This document shows, piece after piece, positions 50,812 through 59,772 of a DNA stretch of 64,000 bases. Source of the stretch: Bosea vestrisii. GTDB lineage: Bacteria; Pseudomonadota; Alphaproteobacteria; Rhizobiales; Beijerinckiaceae. Both the position numbers and the translations under genes were made by a program. The DNA lies in the NCBI RefSeq assembly GCF_030144325.1, contig NZ_CP126307.1:5732001-5796000 (forward strand), read 5' to 3'. The first letter of the stretch is position 1. Every line of letters starts with the position of its first letter. The notes beneath the pieces were generated by a model that did no database searches, was not told the origin of the DNA, and saw only the letters and a program-made list of their open reading frames with translations.

Positions 50812-52002
50812 GTGTCCACTCCTTCTGCCGACGTCAAGCCAGGCAAAGCCTCGCTGCTCTACGACCCGACGATCCGGGGCTATTTCTACCAGATCCTGCT
50901 ACTTGCCGTGGTCGGCTTCGTGATCTGGTCTGCGGCGTCGAACGCGATTGAAAATCTGCGGGCACAGAAGATCGCCTCCGGTTTCGGCTTCTGGCACAAC
51001 GCGGCCGGCTTCGACGTCAACCAGAAGCTGATCCCCTTCAGCGCATCGGGCAGCACCTATGGCCAGGCTTTCTGGGTCGGCCTGCTCAATACGCTGCTGG
51101 TTGCCTCTATCGGCATCGTGCTCGCGACTTTTCTCGGGTTCTTTGTCGGCGTCGCCAGGCTGTCGAGCAACTGGATCGTCTCCAAGATCGCGATGATCTA
51201 TGTCGAGGTCATCCGCAACGTGCCGCTGCTGCTGCAGCTGTTCTTCTGGTACAATGCGGTGCTGAAGCCGCTGCCCAATCCGCGCCAGTCGATCGAGCTT
51301 CCGGCCGGTTTCCTGCTCAACAATCGCGGCCTCTATGTGCCCGATCCGCAGTTCGGCCCCGGCGGCAACCTGATCATCTGGGCGCTGCTGATCGGCCTCG
51401 TGGCCACCTTTGTTTTCCGCTCCTGGGCGCGCAAGCAGCAGGCGGCGACCGGCAAGCAGTATCCGATCGGCCTTGTTGCCTTCGGTCTGATCATCGTCCT
51501 GCCGCTGCTGGTCTATTTCGCCACCGGCCGGCCGATCACCTTCGTCTATCCGGAACTTGCCGGCTTCAACCTGCGCGGTGGCATCCAGATTTTCCCGGAA
51601 TTCGTCGCGCTGTTGGTCGGCCTGACGACCTACACCGCCGGCTTCATCGCCGAGGTGGTCCGCGCCGGCATCCTCGCCGTCTCGAAGGGGCAGACCGAGG
51701 CGGCCAACGCGCTCGGCTTGCGTGCCGGGCCGACGCTTAAGCTTGTCGTCATCCCGCAAGCGATGCGCGTGATCATTCCGCCGCTGACCTCGAACTACCT
51801 CAACCTGACCAAGAACTCCTCGCTCGCGGTCGCGATCGGCTATCCCGATCTGGTCCAGGTCTTCACCGGCACGGTGCTGAACCAGACCGGCCAGGCAGTC
51901 GAAGTCGTCGCCATAACCATGGCGGTCTATCTGACCATCTCGCTGGTAACGTCGTTTTTCATGAACATCTACAACAAGCGCATGGCGCTGGTGGAACGGT
52001 GA
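50812..52002 (+). CDS. aapQ: General L-amino-acid ABC transporter permease
   Basis: The protein has 396 aa from the GTG at 50812, which has AAAGGGG upstream (MSTPSADVKPGKASLLYDPT when initiated). It has about eight TM helices, longer than GlnP-type permeases because of the extra central segment around PDPQFGPGGNLIIWALLIGL, as is typical of AapQ. The EAA loop that contacts the ATPase is SKGQTEAANALGLRAGPTLK. It pairs with AapM to form the channel. It begins 143 nt after aapJ copy 3. Confidence 0.95.
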   Translation: MSTPSADVKPGKASLLYDPTIRGYFYQILLLAVVGFVIWSAASNAIENLRAQKIASGFGFWHNAAGFDVNQKLIPFSASGSTYGQAFWVGLLNTLLVASIGIVLATFLGFFVGVARLSSNWIVSKIAMIYVEVIRNVPLLLQLFFWYNAVLKPLPNPRQSIELPAGFLLNNRGLYVPDPQFGPGGNLIIWALLIGLVATFVFRSWARKQQAATGKQYPIGLVAFGLIIVLPLLVYFATGRPITFVYPELAGFNLRGGIQIFPEFVALLVGLTTYTAGFIAEVVRAGILAVSKGQTEAANALGLRAGPTLKLVVIPQAMRVIIPPLTSNYLNLTKNSSLAVAIGYPDLVQVFTGTVLNQTGQAVEVVAITMAVYLTISLVTSFFMNIYNKRMALVER

Positions 52003-52012
52003 GGGCGCCCCA

Positions 52013-53392
52013 ATGACCGACGCAACCACCGAAATGGCTCCCTACGCCTTCGTCCGCAGGGAAACGCTGGAGCAGCAACCGGCACCGCTCTCCGTCGCCG
52101 GGCCGCTCGCCTGGATCAGAGCCCATCTGCTCTCCAGCCCGCTCAACATCGCGCTGACGCTGGTCTGCCTCTACCTTGTCGTCGATTCGGTGCCGGGGCT
52201 GATCCGCTTCTACTTCCTCGACGCGGTCTGGACCGGCACCAGCCGCGATGCCTGCCTCGCGGACAAGGTCGGCCGGCCGGTCGGCGCCTGCTGGGCCTAT
52301 ATTGCGGATCGCTTCCAGTACTTCATCTATGGCTCCTATCCGATCAACCAGCGCTGGCGGGTGAATATCGTCTTCGTCATGTTCGCGCTCGGCGTGGCTT
52401 GGCTGCTCTGGACGAACGCGCCGAAAAAGAAGCTCGGCATCTTCTTCTTCTTCGTGCTGTTACCGATCTCGGCCTATGTGTTGCTGCTCGGCGGCCCCGG
52501 TGCCGAGCGCTTTCTCGGCTTCTGCCTGACAGTCACGCTGGCGCTCGCGGCGCTCTATGTCGTGCTCTCCTTCGTGCCGCAGCTTGTCCGCTTCTACATC
52601 GGCGAGGCGGCGGTCGGTGTGGTTCAGGCGTTGCCGATCTGGAAGCGCTTCTTCGGACCGAAACAGCTCGTCCTGTTCGCCCTCGCGATCTTCGTCTTCC
52701 TGAGCCTGCTGGCGAATAGCCCCGGTCTGCCCAGGGTCGATACCGGCCTTTGGGGCGGCATGACGGTGACCTTCCTGATAGCGGCGGTCGGCATCGTCTT
52801 TTCGCTGCCGCTCGGGGTCGTCCTGGCGCTGGGGCGGCGCTCCAGGCTACCGATCATCCAGTTGCTCTCGGTGATCTTCATCGAGTTCGTCCGCGGCGTG
52901 CCGCTGATCACGGTGCTGTTCATGGCCAACACCATGCTGCCGCTCTTCGTGCCGCAGGAGTATTCGCCGGATCGGCTGCTGCGGCCGCTGGTCGGCGTCG
53001 CGCTCTTTGCCGCCGCCTATATGGCGGAGGTGGTGCGCGGCGGCCTCCAGGCCATGCCCAAGGGCCAGTACGAGGGCGCGATGTCGCTCGGCCTCGGCTA
53101 CTGGAGCATGATGCGTCTGATCATCTTGCCGCAGGCGCTGCGCATCGTGATCCCGGGCATCGTCAACACCTTCATCGGGCTGTTCAAGGATACGACGCTG
53201 GTCACCATCGTCGGCATCTTCGACTTCCTGCGTACCATCGAGGCCACCCTGGTCGATCCGACCTGGGCGACGCCGACGACCCGCGCGACGGGCTATGCTT
53301 TCGCCGCGGTTTTCTATTTCCTGTGTTGCTGGGGCATGTCGCGCTACTCGATTGCGGTCGAGAAGCGGCTCGCCGCCGGCCAGAAGCGTTGA
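52013..53392 (+). CDS. aapM: General L-amino-acid ABC transporter permease
   Basis: The protein has 459 aa, with about ten hydrophobic segments and the long N-terminal half characteristic of AapM (APYAFVRRETLEQQPAPLSV; VDSVPGLIRFYFLDAVWTGT). The C-terminal GltK/GlnP-like core includes FIEFVRGVPLITVLFMANTM and the EAA loop PKGQYEGAMSLGLGYWSMMR. It starts 10 nt after aapQ. Confidence 0.95.
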   Translation: MTDATTEMAPYAFVRRETLEQQPAPLSVAGPLAWIRAHLLSSPLNIALTLVCLYLVVDSVPGLIRFYFLDAVWTGTSRDACLADKVGRPVGACWAYIADRFQYFIYGSYPINQRWRVNIVFVMFALGVAWLLWTNAPKKKLGIFFFFVLLPISAYVLLLGGPGAERFLGFCLTVTLALAALYVVLSFVPQLVRFYIGEAAVGVVQALPIWKRFFGPKQLVLFALAIFVFLSLLANSPGLPRVDTGLWGGMTVTFLIAAVGIVFSLPLGVVLALGRRSRLPIIQLLSVIFIEFVRGVPLITVLFMANTMLPLFVPQEYSPDRLLRPLVGVALFAAAYMAEVVRGGLQAMPKGQYEGAMSLGLGYWSMMRLIILPQALRIVIPGIVNTFIGLFKDTTLVTIVGIFDFLRTIEATLVDPTWATPTTRATGYAFAAVFYFLCCWGMSRYSIAVEKRLAAGQKR

Positions 53393-53403
53393 GGGGACCA
53401 ATC

Positions 53404-54198
53404 ATGGCTATGGCAGAAACCACCAGCGCGCGCCCGACGGCGCTGAAGCAGACCGCGCTCAACACCGCGACGGCCGTCAAGATGATCGCCGTCAACAAGT
53501 GGTACGGCGAGTTCCACGTGTTGCGCGATATCAATCTCAAGGTCGAGCGCGGCGAGAAGCTGGTCATTTGCGGCCCGTCCGGTTCCGGCAAATCGACGAT
53601 GATCCGCTGCATCAACCGGCTGGAGGAGCATCAGAAGGGCCAGATCATCGTCGACGGCACCGAGTTGACCAATGACCTCAAGAAGATCGATGAGATTCGC
53701 CGCGATGTCGGCATGGTCTTCCAGCACTTCAACCTGTTCCCGCATCTGACGATCCTGGAGAACCTGACGCTGGCGCCGATCTGGGTTCGCAAGATGCCCA
53801 AGAAGGATGCCGAGGAGATAGCGATGCACTATCTCAAGCGCGTCAAGATCCCCGAGCAGGCGTTGAAGTACCCGGGTCAGCTCTCCGGCGGCCAGCAGCA
53901 GCGCGTTGCCATCGCCCGGTCCCTGTGCATGAGCCCGAAGATCATGCTGTTCGACGAGCCGACCTCGGCGCTCGACCCGGAAATGGTCAAGGAGGTGCTC
54001 GACACCATGGTCTCGCTCGCTGACGAGGGCATGACCATGCTCTGCGTCACCCACGAGATGGGCTTTGCCCGCCAGGTCGCCGACCGGGTGATCTTCATGG
54101 ACGCCGGCCAGATCGTCGAGATGAACGAGCCGAACGAGTTCTTCAAGAATCCGCAGCACGAGCGCACCAAGCTCTTCCTCAGCCAGATCCTGCACTGA
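53404..54198 (+). CDS. aapP: General L-amino-acid ABC transporter ATP-binding protein
   Basis: The protein has 264 aa. GAGGGGACC precedes the ATG at 53404. Motifs in order are Walker A ICGPSGSGKSTMIRC, Q-loop MVFQHFNLFPHLTILEN, signature QLSGGQQQRVAIARSL, Walker B KIMLFDEPTSALDPEM and the switch His in MLCVTHEMGFARQVADRV. It energises the AapQ-AapM channel. A GC-rich hairpin follows, closing the aap operon. Confidence 0.97.
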   Translation: MAMAETTSARPTALKQTALNTATAVKMIAVNKWYGEFHVLRDINLKVERGEKLVICGPSGSGKSTMIRCINRLEEHQKGQIIVDGTELTNDLKKIDEIRRDVGMVFQHFNLFPHLTILENLTLAPIWVRKMPKKDAEEIAMHYLKRVKIPEQALKYPGQLSGGQQQRVAIARSLCMSPKIMLFDEPTSALDPEMVKEVLDTMVSLADEGMTMLCVTHEMGFARQVADRVIFMDAGQIVEMNEPNEFFKNPQHERTKLFLSQILH

Positions 54199-54227
54199 TC
54201 TCTGGCAGCCCGCTGCTTGCTACTGCG

Positions 54228-54251
54228 ACGGCGCCCTCACGGGCGCCGTTT
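54228..54251 (+). terminator. Terminator-like hairpin after aapP
   Basis: ACGGCGCCC (54228-54236) pairs perfectly with GGGCGCCGT (54241-54249) around a TCAC loop, followed by a short T pair. It closes the aap operon 30 nt after the stop. Confidence 0.7.
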
Positions 54252-54357
54252 GCATGTCGGCTGCCTCGATCGTGACGGCCCTGTCGGCTCCTCGATCGGC
54301 TTTTCGGAACTTTTCTCGGTGATTGCGGTTGTTTCCCTCGAAATCGGAGGAAACACC

Positions 54358-54639
54358 ATGAAGCTCATTCTCACGACTGTCGTCGCCGGATTGCTGCTTG
54401 GCAGCGCCGGTGCCTATGCCCAGTCGATCAATCTCGGCCCGGGTGGAGTTAGCGTCGATACGCGCTCGCCGCGTGATCGCGCGATCGACCGGGATATCCG
54501 CCGCGAGGACCGGATGCGCGAGCGTGATCGCTGGGAGCGTCGCCGGGCCTATCGCGCCGAGCGCGATTGCCGGACCGTGACCCAGGTCCGCGAGACCCCG
54601 CGCGGAGAGGTGCGTCGCACGACGCGTGTCTGTGACTGA
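54358..54639 (+). CDS. Small secreted Arg-rich protein
   Basis: The protein has 93 aa, with a strong GGAGG site before the ATG at 54358. The signal peptide is residues 1-22, ending GAYAQSI. The mature part starts NLGPGGVSVDTRSPRDRAID and is then very rich in Arg, Asp and Glu (RREDRMRERDRWERRRAYRA), ending with two cysteines (RDCRTVTQVRETPRGEV and TTRVCD). The charged repeat suggests a helical or disordered, polyanion-binding periplasmic protein. Similar short proteins occur in Bosea- and Bradyrhizobium-like genomes, with no known function. Confidence 0.75.
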   Translation: MKLILTTVVAGLLLGSAGAYAQSINLGPGGVSVDTRSPRDRAIDRDIRREDRMRERDRWERRRAYRAERDCRTVTQVRETPRGEVRRTTRVCD

Positions 54640-54664
54640 GTGTGAGTTGAGTTAGGTAAGGCGA

Positions 54665-54694
54665 GACCGCCGCACCCAGTCAGGTGCGGCGGTC
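54665..54694. terminator. Bidirectional hairpin between convergent genes
   Basis: GACCGCCGCACC (54665-54676) pairs perfectly over 12 bp with GGTGCGGCGGTC (54683-54694) around a 6-nt loop. It lies between the convergent Arg-rich protein and GDPD genes. The downstream T content is low. Confidence 0.7.
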
Positions 54695-54706
54695 TTGCGT
54701 TGTGGA

Positions 54707-55870
54707 CTACTTGGCGTTACGCGCCTTCACAGCCGCATCGGGGAAGTCTGAGAACAGACCGTCGATGCCGAGCGCCAGATAGGCCTTGTACTCCGCGGCC
54801 GGATCGCCCTTGAAGTCCGAGGCGAGGCGCTTGGGCTCGCTGCGGAAGGTCCAGGTGTGGACGAAGAGCCCGACAGCGTGGGCGTTCTTCACCACGTCGG
54901 TCGGCGGCAGCAGCACGCGGTCGCGCTCGTCGATCGTCCCGTCGCCGTTGAGATCGCGCGGCTTGCCGTCGTCGCCGAGCACCTGCTTGGCCGGCATCAG
55001 ATAGGGCTTCCAGGGACCGACGCCGTCGGCATAGGTCCTGATCTCCTTCAGACCCTCGGCGGTGACGAGGTCCTTGAAGGTGCGTTTGTCACCAGTGACG
55101 GCGAAGTCGTAGGGCTTGTCGAACGGCGCGGCGAGCACGATGCCGCCGTCCTTGTCGACATCGTCGGCGTCGACGAGCTGGATCAGGCGCAGCTGTGTCT
55201 TGCCGCGCAGATATTTGAGATTGGCCGTCTCGAAGCTCTGGATGAACACCGGCGAGGTCTTCTCGGTCCAGCCGGCCGCCTTGAGCTGATCGAGCAGCTT
55301 GTCCTCGATCGCAAGGCCCATCGCCGAGTGATAGGTCGAGTGCTTGATCTCCGGATAGATGCCGATCGTACGGCCGGTCCGGGTGCTCTCGGCTTTGGCG
55401 AGGTCGATCACCTGCTGCAGCGTCGGGATCTCGTACTTGCCGTTATGCGACTGGTCGCGGTCGGCGAAGGCCTGCTTGGCCCGCAGCGTCTTGATCTCGG
55501 CGAGGGTGAAGTCGGAGGCGAACCAGTCGGTGGTGTCGACGCCGTCGATCTTGCGCGTCAGCTTGCGCGCGGCGAATTCCGGCCGGGTCGCGACGTCGGT
55601 GGTGCCGGACATCATCGGCTCGTGGCGGACAACGAGATGGCCGTCCTTCGTCGAGACGAGGTCCGGTTCGATGAAATCAGCGCCTTGCTCGATCGCGAGC
55701 TTGTAGCCTTCGATCGTGTGCTCGGGCAGGTAGCCGCTGGCGCCACGATGGCCGACGATCAACGCCGGCTTGCCGTCCAGCGTCGGGGCCGGGCTCTGCG
55801 CCAGGGCCGGGGCGGCCAGCGCGAGGACAAAGGTCGCCAGCATCGTGGCCGGCTGCAACAGGGGCTTCAT
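54707..55870 (-). CDS. glpQ: Glycerophosphodiester phosphodiesterase, periplasmic GlpQ type
   Basis: The protein has 387 aa from the ATG at 55870. A signal peptide (residues 1-24) ends APALAQS. The catalytic His-rich start is LIVGHRGASGYLPEHTIEGY with the paired EPDLVSTKDGHLVVRHEP, as in GlpQ. IGIYPEIKHSTYH and the terminal GIDGLFSDFPDAAVKAR complete the TIM barrel. It hydrolyses deacylated phospholipids to glycerol-3-phosphate and an alcohol. No uptake genes are adjacent. Confidence 0.95.
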   Translation of the reverse strand: MKPLLQPATMLATFVLALAAPALAQSPAPTLDGKPALIVGHRGASGYLPEHTIEGYKLAIEQGADFIEPDLVSTKDGHLVVRHEPMMSGTTDVATRPEFAARKLTRKIDGVDTTDWFASDFTLAEIKTLRAKQAFADRDQSHNGKYEIPTLQQVIDLAKAESTRTGRTIGIYPEIKHSTYHSAMGLAIEDKLLDQLKAAGWTEKTSPVFIQSFETANLKYLRGKTQLRLIQLVDADDVDKDGGIVLAAPFDKPYDFAVTGDKRTFKDLVTAEGLKEIRTYADGVGPWKPYLMPAKQVLGDDGKPRDLNGDGTIDERDRVLLPPTDVVKNAHAVGLFVHTWTFRSEPKRLASDFKGDPAAEYKAYLALGIDGLFSDFPDAAVKARNAK

Positions 55871-56051
55871 CTCGTCCGATCCTCGTGTCCTGTGGAAGGT
55901 CGCGAAACTGCTCGGTCGATATGACAGGCCGGTGAAAGCCCGTTTGCCTATTCGCAATGCCGGAATTTGTCGCCGCCGGCACCGCGAAGGTGCGTGTCAG
56001 ATCTGTCGAGCGCTTACTCGCCTGATGGCTGCGAGCGCTCGGACAGGAAGC

Positions 56052-56189
56052 TCAGCGGCGGCCTTCCAGCGTGGTCTTGGCGTCGAGGCGCTTGGACGGC
56101 GGCGGCGTGGTGTCGACCGGCTGGGTGGCGCAGGCGGCCAGCGACAGGCAGAACAGTCCGGCGAGCGCGAGGCGGGCGAAGGTCGTCAT
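56052..56189 (-). CDS. Very small lipoprotein (45 aa)
   Basis: Translation from the ATG at 56189 gives MTTFARLALAGLFCLSLAAC, a complete signal peptide with lipobox LAAC and Cys at residue 20. The mature 26 residues are ATQPVDTTPPPSKRLDAKT and TLEGRR, then TGA at 56052. The mature part is Pro/Thr-rich and basic at its end. It fills most of the gap between glpQ and rsmB. The combination of lipobox, correct length and stop is unlikely by chance, but there is only a weak ribosome-binding site and no homologue was recognised. Confidence 0.65.
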   Translation of the reverse strand: MTTFARLALAGLFCLSLAACATQPVDTTPPPSKRLDAKTTLEGRR

Positions 56190-56344
56190 TTCAGGATCCC
56201 CAGGCGATTGGCGTTGCGGAAGGAGTTGTATCGTCTTGCGCCCTGTGGGACGAGGGCGTCAAGGGTCCATTCGCGCTTCGGAATCGTTCCAGATCGCGTC
56301 TGGTCCAAACGCATGACCAAGAGCAATCACAGGAACCGCCGGAC

Positions 56345-57649
56345 ATGACTCCTGCCGCCCGCATCAGCGCCGCCATCGAGGTTCTGGCGGACCTGATCGA
56401 GCGCCGGCGCCCGGCGGCCGATGCGCTGAAGGATTGGGGTCTGTCGCGTCGCTTTGCCGGTTCGAAGGACCGCGCCGCGGTCGCCTCGCTGGTCTATGAC
56501 GCGCTGCGCCGCCGGGCTTCTTCCACCCACGCACTCAGCGAGGAAACGCCCCGCGCGCTCGTCCTTGGCATGCTGGTCAGCCAGCGTGGCATGGCGGTAG
56601 AGGAGATTTCGGAGCTCTTCAACGGGCAAAATCACGCTCCGGCTCCGCTGACCGAGTTCGAGGTCGCGGGGCTCGTCGCCTTCGATCTCAATGCGGCGCC
56701 CGGCTGGGTGCGCGCCGATGTGCCGGACTGGCTCTGGCCCTCCTTCATGGCCGGCTTTGGCGACGATGCGGTCGCAGAAGGACAGGCACTGGCGGGCAGG
56801 GCTCCGGCCGATATCCGCACCAACCGGCTGAAGACAGATCGCGCTCGGCTGCGCGCAACGCTGAGCCATCTCCAGCCGGAGCCCGGGGCTTGGTCGCCCG
56901 ACGCCTTGCGTTTCCTGTCCGGGCCCGATGGCCGTGGCCCCTCGCTGCAGAGCGAGCCGAGCTTCTTCAATGGCGAGTTCGAGATCCAGGACGAGGGCTC
57001 GCAGCTCGTGACCCTGCTCGCCGGCGCGCAACCCGCGATGACGGTCGTCGACCTTTGCGCCGGCGCAGGCGGCAAGACGCTGGCGCTGGCCGCGATCCTG
57101 AACGGCAAGGGACGCATCTTCGCTACGGACCTCGACAGCCGCCGGCTGGCACCGCTGCATGACCGGGTCGCTCGCTCGGGCGCAGGCAATGTCGAGGTGC
57201 GCGTGCCCAAGAGCCGCGGTCATGATGCGCTTGCCGACCTCGCGGGCTCTGTCGATCTGGTACTCGTTGATGCGCCCTGTACCGGCTCCGGCACCTGGCG
57301 GCGCAACCCCGATGCGAAATGGCGGGTGCGTCCCGGAGCTTTGGCCGAGCGTATCAAGGAGCAGGCGCAGGTGCTCGATCGCGCCGCCAGTCTGGTCAAG
57401 CCGGGCGGGCGCATCGCCTACATCACCTGCTCGATGCTGCCTGAGGAGAACGACGTCGCGGTCGACGCCTTCCTGGCGCGGCATGCTGGCTTCGCGCCGG
57501 TCGCGACACGCTCCCTGCTCGATACCGGCGAAGTCGATTTCGGCCTGCTCGCTCGCTTCGCCACGCGTTTTGGCCTGCAGCTCTCGCCGCGCCGGACAGG
57601 GACGGACGGGTTCTATCTGGCGGCGCTTGCTCGCCACGATCCGGCTTGA
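56345..57649 (+). CDS. rsmB: 16S rRNA m5C methyltransferase, RsmB/NOL1-NOP2-sun family
   Basis: The protein has 434 aa from the ATG at 56345. The N-terminal NusB-like part is ARISAAIEVLADLIERRRPA. The Rossmann domain has VVDLCAGAGGKTLALAAILN for SAM binding, DLVLVDAPCTGSGTWRRNPD with the PC catalytic motif, and YITCSMLPEENDVAV with the second cysteine (TCS). The pattern fits RsmB-type methylation of 16S rRNA; the exact position methylated is not certain. Confidence 0.9.
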   Translation: MTPAARISAAIEVLADLIERRRPAADALKDWGLSRRFAGSKDRAAVASLVYDALRRRASSTHALSEETPRALVLGMLVSQRGMAVEEISELFNGQNHAPAPLTEFEVAGLVAFDLNAAPGWVRADVPDWLWPSFMAGFGDDAVAEGQALAGRAPADIRTNRLKTDRARLRATLSHLQPEPGAWSPDALRFLSGPDGRGPSLQSEPSFFNGEFEIQDEGSQLVTLLAGAQPAMTVVDLCAGAGGKTLALAAILNGKGRIFATDLDSRRLAPLHDRVARSGAGNVEVRVPKSRGHDALADLAGSVDLVLVDAPCTGSGTWRRNPDAKWRVRPGALAERIKEQAQVLDRAASLVKPGGRIAYITCSMLPEENDVAVDAFLARHAGFAPVATRSLLDTGEVDFGLLARFATRFGLQLSPRRTGTDGFYLAALARHDPA

Positions 57650-57774
57650 ATTGGCTGCCGCTGGCGAACGGGCGGTATCAGTCTTGTCCGTAAGGGACGG
57701 ATTTGTGCGTTCTTGCGCTCGGCCGCCTGCGCCGACATCTGCTGCCCGTACATCCCGGGGCAAAGGTGCCGACC

Positions 57775-58083
57775 ATGAGCAAGACCGAAGAGACCTTCAT
57801 TTCCATCGCCGTGTTGAAAGCGAAGCCCGGCCAGCGCGAGCAACTGCGCCAAAACCTGCTGGCGTTGATCGAGCCGACGCGAGCCGAGCCGGGCTGCCTC
57901 GACTATGTGCTGTTCGAGCTGCGCGACGAACCTGGCACTTTCTACATGCGCGAGGCGTTCACCAGCCCGGCCGCGCTCGAGGTTCACAAGGCGACGCCGC
58001 ATTTCCAGGCATTCGCAGCGACGGCCGGCGATTTGCTGGCCGAGCCGCTGCGGCTGGTCGCGCTCGACCGCGTCTCCTCCTGA
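57775..58083 (+). CDS. Antibiotic biosynthesis monooxygenase (ABM) domain protein
   Basis: The protein has 102 aa. The dimeric alpha-beta barrel ABM domain is recognised from FISIAVLKAKPGQREQLRQN, IEPTRAEPGCLDYVLFELRD and FYMREAFTSPAALEVHKATP, then HFQAF. Such proteins are quinol monooxygenases or heme-degrading or unknown enzymes (YgiN-like). It lies between rsmB and guaA with no obvious functional partner. Confidence 0.88.
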   Translation: MSKTEETFISIAVLKAKPGQREQLRQNLLALIEPTRAEPGCLDYVLFELRDEPGTFYMREAFTSPAALEVHKATPHFQAFAATAGDLLAEPLRLVALDRVSS

Positions 58084-58157
58084 GCTGCCTGGCGATGCCG
58101 ACCTGATCCGCTCTCAGCGCCGTTGCGTGCTCGCGCGCGATGGCGTAACCGGGCGCG

Positions 58158-59750
58158 ATGAGCGCCCAGCCCCAAAACTCCGTGCCCCAAGATTCCGTGC
58201 CGCACGACTCCATCCTGATCATCGACTTCGGCAGTCAGGTGACGCAGCTGATCGCGCGCCGCGTGCGCGAGATCGGCGTCTATTGCGAGATCGCGCCGTT
58301 CCAGTCGGCCTCCGAGGCCTTCCAGCGCCTGAAGCCGAAAGGCGTGATCTTTTCGGGCGGTCCGGCCTCGGTGCCGGATGAAGGCTCGCCGCGGGCGCCG
58401 CAGGAGGTGTTCTCCTCCGGCCTGCCGGTGCTCGGCATCTGCTATGGCCAGCAGACCATGGCCCATCAGCTCGGCGGCAAGGTCGAGGGCGGCCACGCCG
58501 CTGAATTCGGTCGCGCCGATGTCGAGATCGTCACGCCGTCGGCCTTGTTCGAAGGAATCTGGGAGGAGGGCGCGCGCTATCCGGTCTGGATGAGCCATGG
58601 CGACCGCGTCACCCAGCTCCCGGCCGGTTTTTCGGTCAAGGCGACCTCCGAGAACGCGCCCTATGCGGTGGCGAGCGACGAGGGCCGGCGCTTCTATTCG
58701 ACCATGTTCCACCCCGAGGTCGTGCACACCCCGGACGGGGCGAAGCTGCTGCGCAATTTCGTCGTGACGATCTGCGGCTGCACGCCGGACTGGTCGATGT
58801 CGGCCTACCGGGCCGAGACCATCGCCAAGATACGCGCCCAGGTCGGCAGCGGCCGGGTGATCTGCGGCCTCTCCGGCGGCGTCGATTCGGCGGTTGCGGC
58901 CGTGCTGATCCACGAGGCGATCGGCGACCAGCTGACCTGCGTCTTCGTCGACCATGGCCTGATGCGCATGAACGAGGCGGAGGAGGTCGTCCGCCTGTTC
59001 CGCGACCACTACAACATCCCGCTGGTCCATGTTGAGGCCGAAGAGCTTTTCCTCTCCGAGCTCGCCAAATGCGGCGCCGATCCGGAAGCCAAGCGCAAGA
59101 CCATCGGCCGGCTCTTCATCGACGTCTTCGACGCCGAGGCCGCCAAACTGGGCGGCGCCGATTTCCTCGCCCAGGGCACGCTCTATCCCGACGTGATCGA
59201 GAGTGTATCCTTCTCTGGCGGGCCTTCGGTGACGATCAAGAGCCACCACAATGTCGGCGGCCTGCCCGAGCGCATGAAGATGAAGCTCGTCGAGCCGCTG
59301 CGCGAATTGTTCAAGGACGAGGTCAGGGTGCTCGGCCGCGAGCTCGGCCTGCCCGAGGCCTTCGTCGGTCGCCATCCCTTCCCGGGGCCGGGCCTCGCCA
59401 TCCGCTGCCCCGGCGAGATCACCAGGGAGAAGCTCGATATCCTGCGCAAGGCCGACGCGATCTATCTCGAGGAAATCCGCAAGGCCGGCCTCTACGACGT
59501 GATCTGGCAGGCCTTCGCCGTGCTGCTGCCGGTGCGCACCGTCGGTGTGATGGGCGACTACCGCACCTACGACCATGTCTGCGCCCTGCGCGCCGTGACC
59601 TCGGTCGACGGCATGACGGCAGATTTCTACCCCTACGACATGGCTTTCCTCGGCCGCACCGCGACCCGCATCATCAACGAGGTCAAGGGCATCAACCGGG
59701 TCGTCTACGACGTCACCTCAAAGCCCCCCGGCACGATCGAGTGGGAGTAG
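58158..59750 (+). CDS. guaA: GMP synthase (glutamine-hydrolysing)
   Basis: The enzyme has 530 aa and amidates XMP to GMP. The class I glutaminase domain has VLGICYGQQTMAHQLGGKVE with the nucleophilic Cys, and TMFHPEVVHTPDG with the His-Glu of the triad. The ATP-pyrophosphatase domain has VICGLSGGVDSAVAAVLIHE. The C-terminal dimerisation domain ends YDVTSKPPGTIEWE. The length is standard and the N-terminal polar extension is short. Confidence 0.98.
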   Translation: MSAQPQNSVPQDSVPHDSILIIDFGSQVTQLIARRVREIGVYCEIAPFQSASEAFQRLKPKGVIFSGGPASVPDEGSPRAPQEVFSSGLPVLGICYGQQTMAHQLGGKVEGGHAAEFGRADVEIVTPSALFEGIWEEGARYPVWMSHGDRVTQLPAGFSVKATSENAPYAVASDEGRRFYSTMFHPEVVHTPDGAKLLRNFVVTICGCTPDWSMSAYRAETIAKIRAQVGSGRVICGLSGGVDSAVAAVLIHEAIGDQLTCVFVDHGLMRMNEAEEVVRLFRDHYNIPLVHVEAEELFLSELAKCGADPEAKRKTIGRLFIDVFDAEAAKLGGADFLAQGTLYPDVIESVSFSGGPSVTIKSHHNVGGLPERMKMKLVEPLRELFKDEVRVLGRELGLPEAFVGRHPFPGPGLAIRCPGEITREKLDILRKADAIYLEEIRKAGLYDVIWQAFAVLLPVRTVGVMGDYRTYDHVCALRAVTSVDGMTADFYPYDMAFLGRTATRIINEVKGINRVVYDVTSKPPGTIEWE

Positions 59751-59772
59751 GGCTTTAGCGTAGCTTGAGTGC

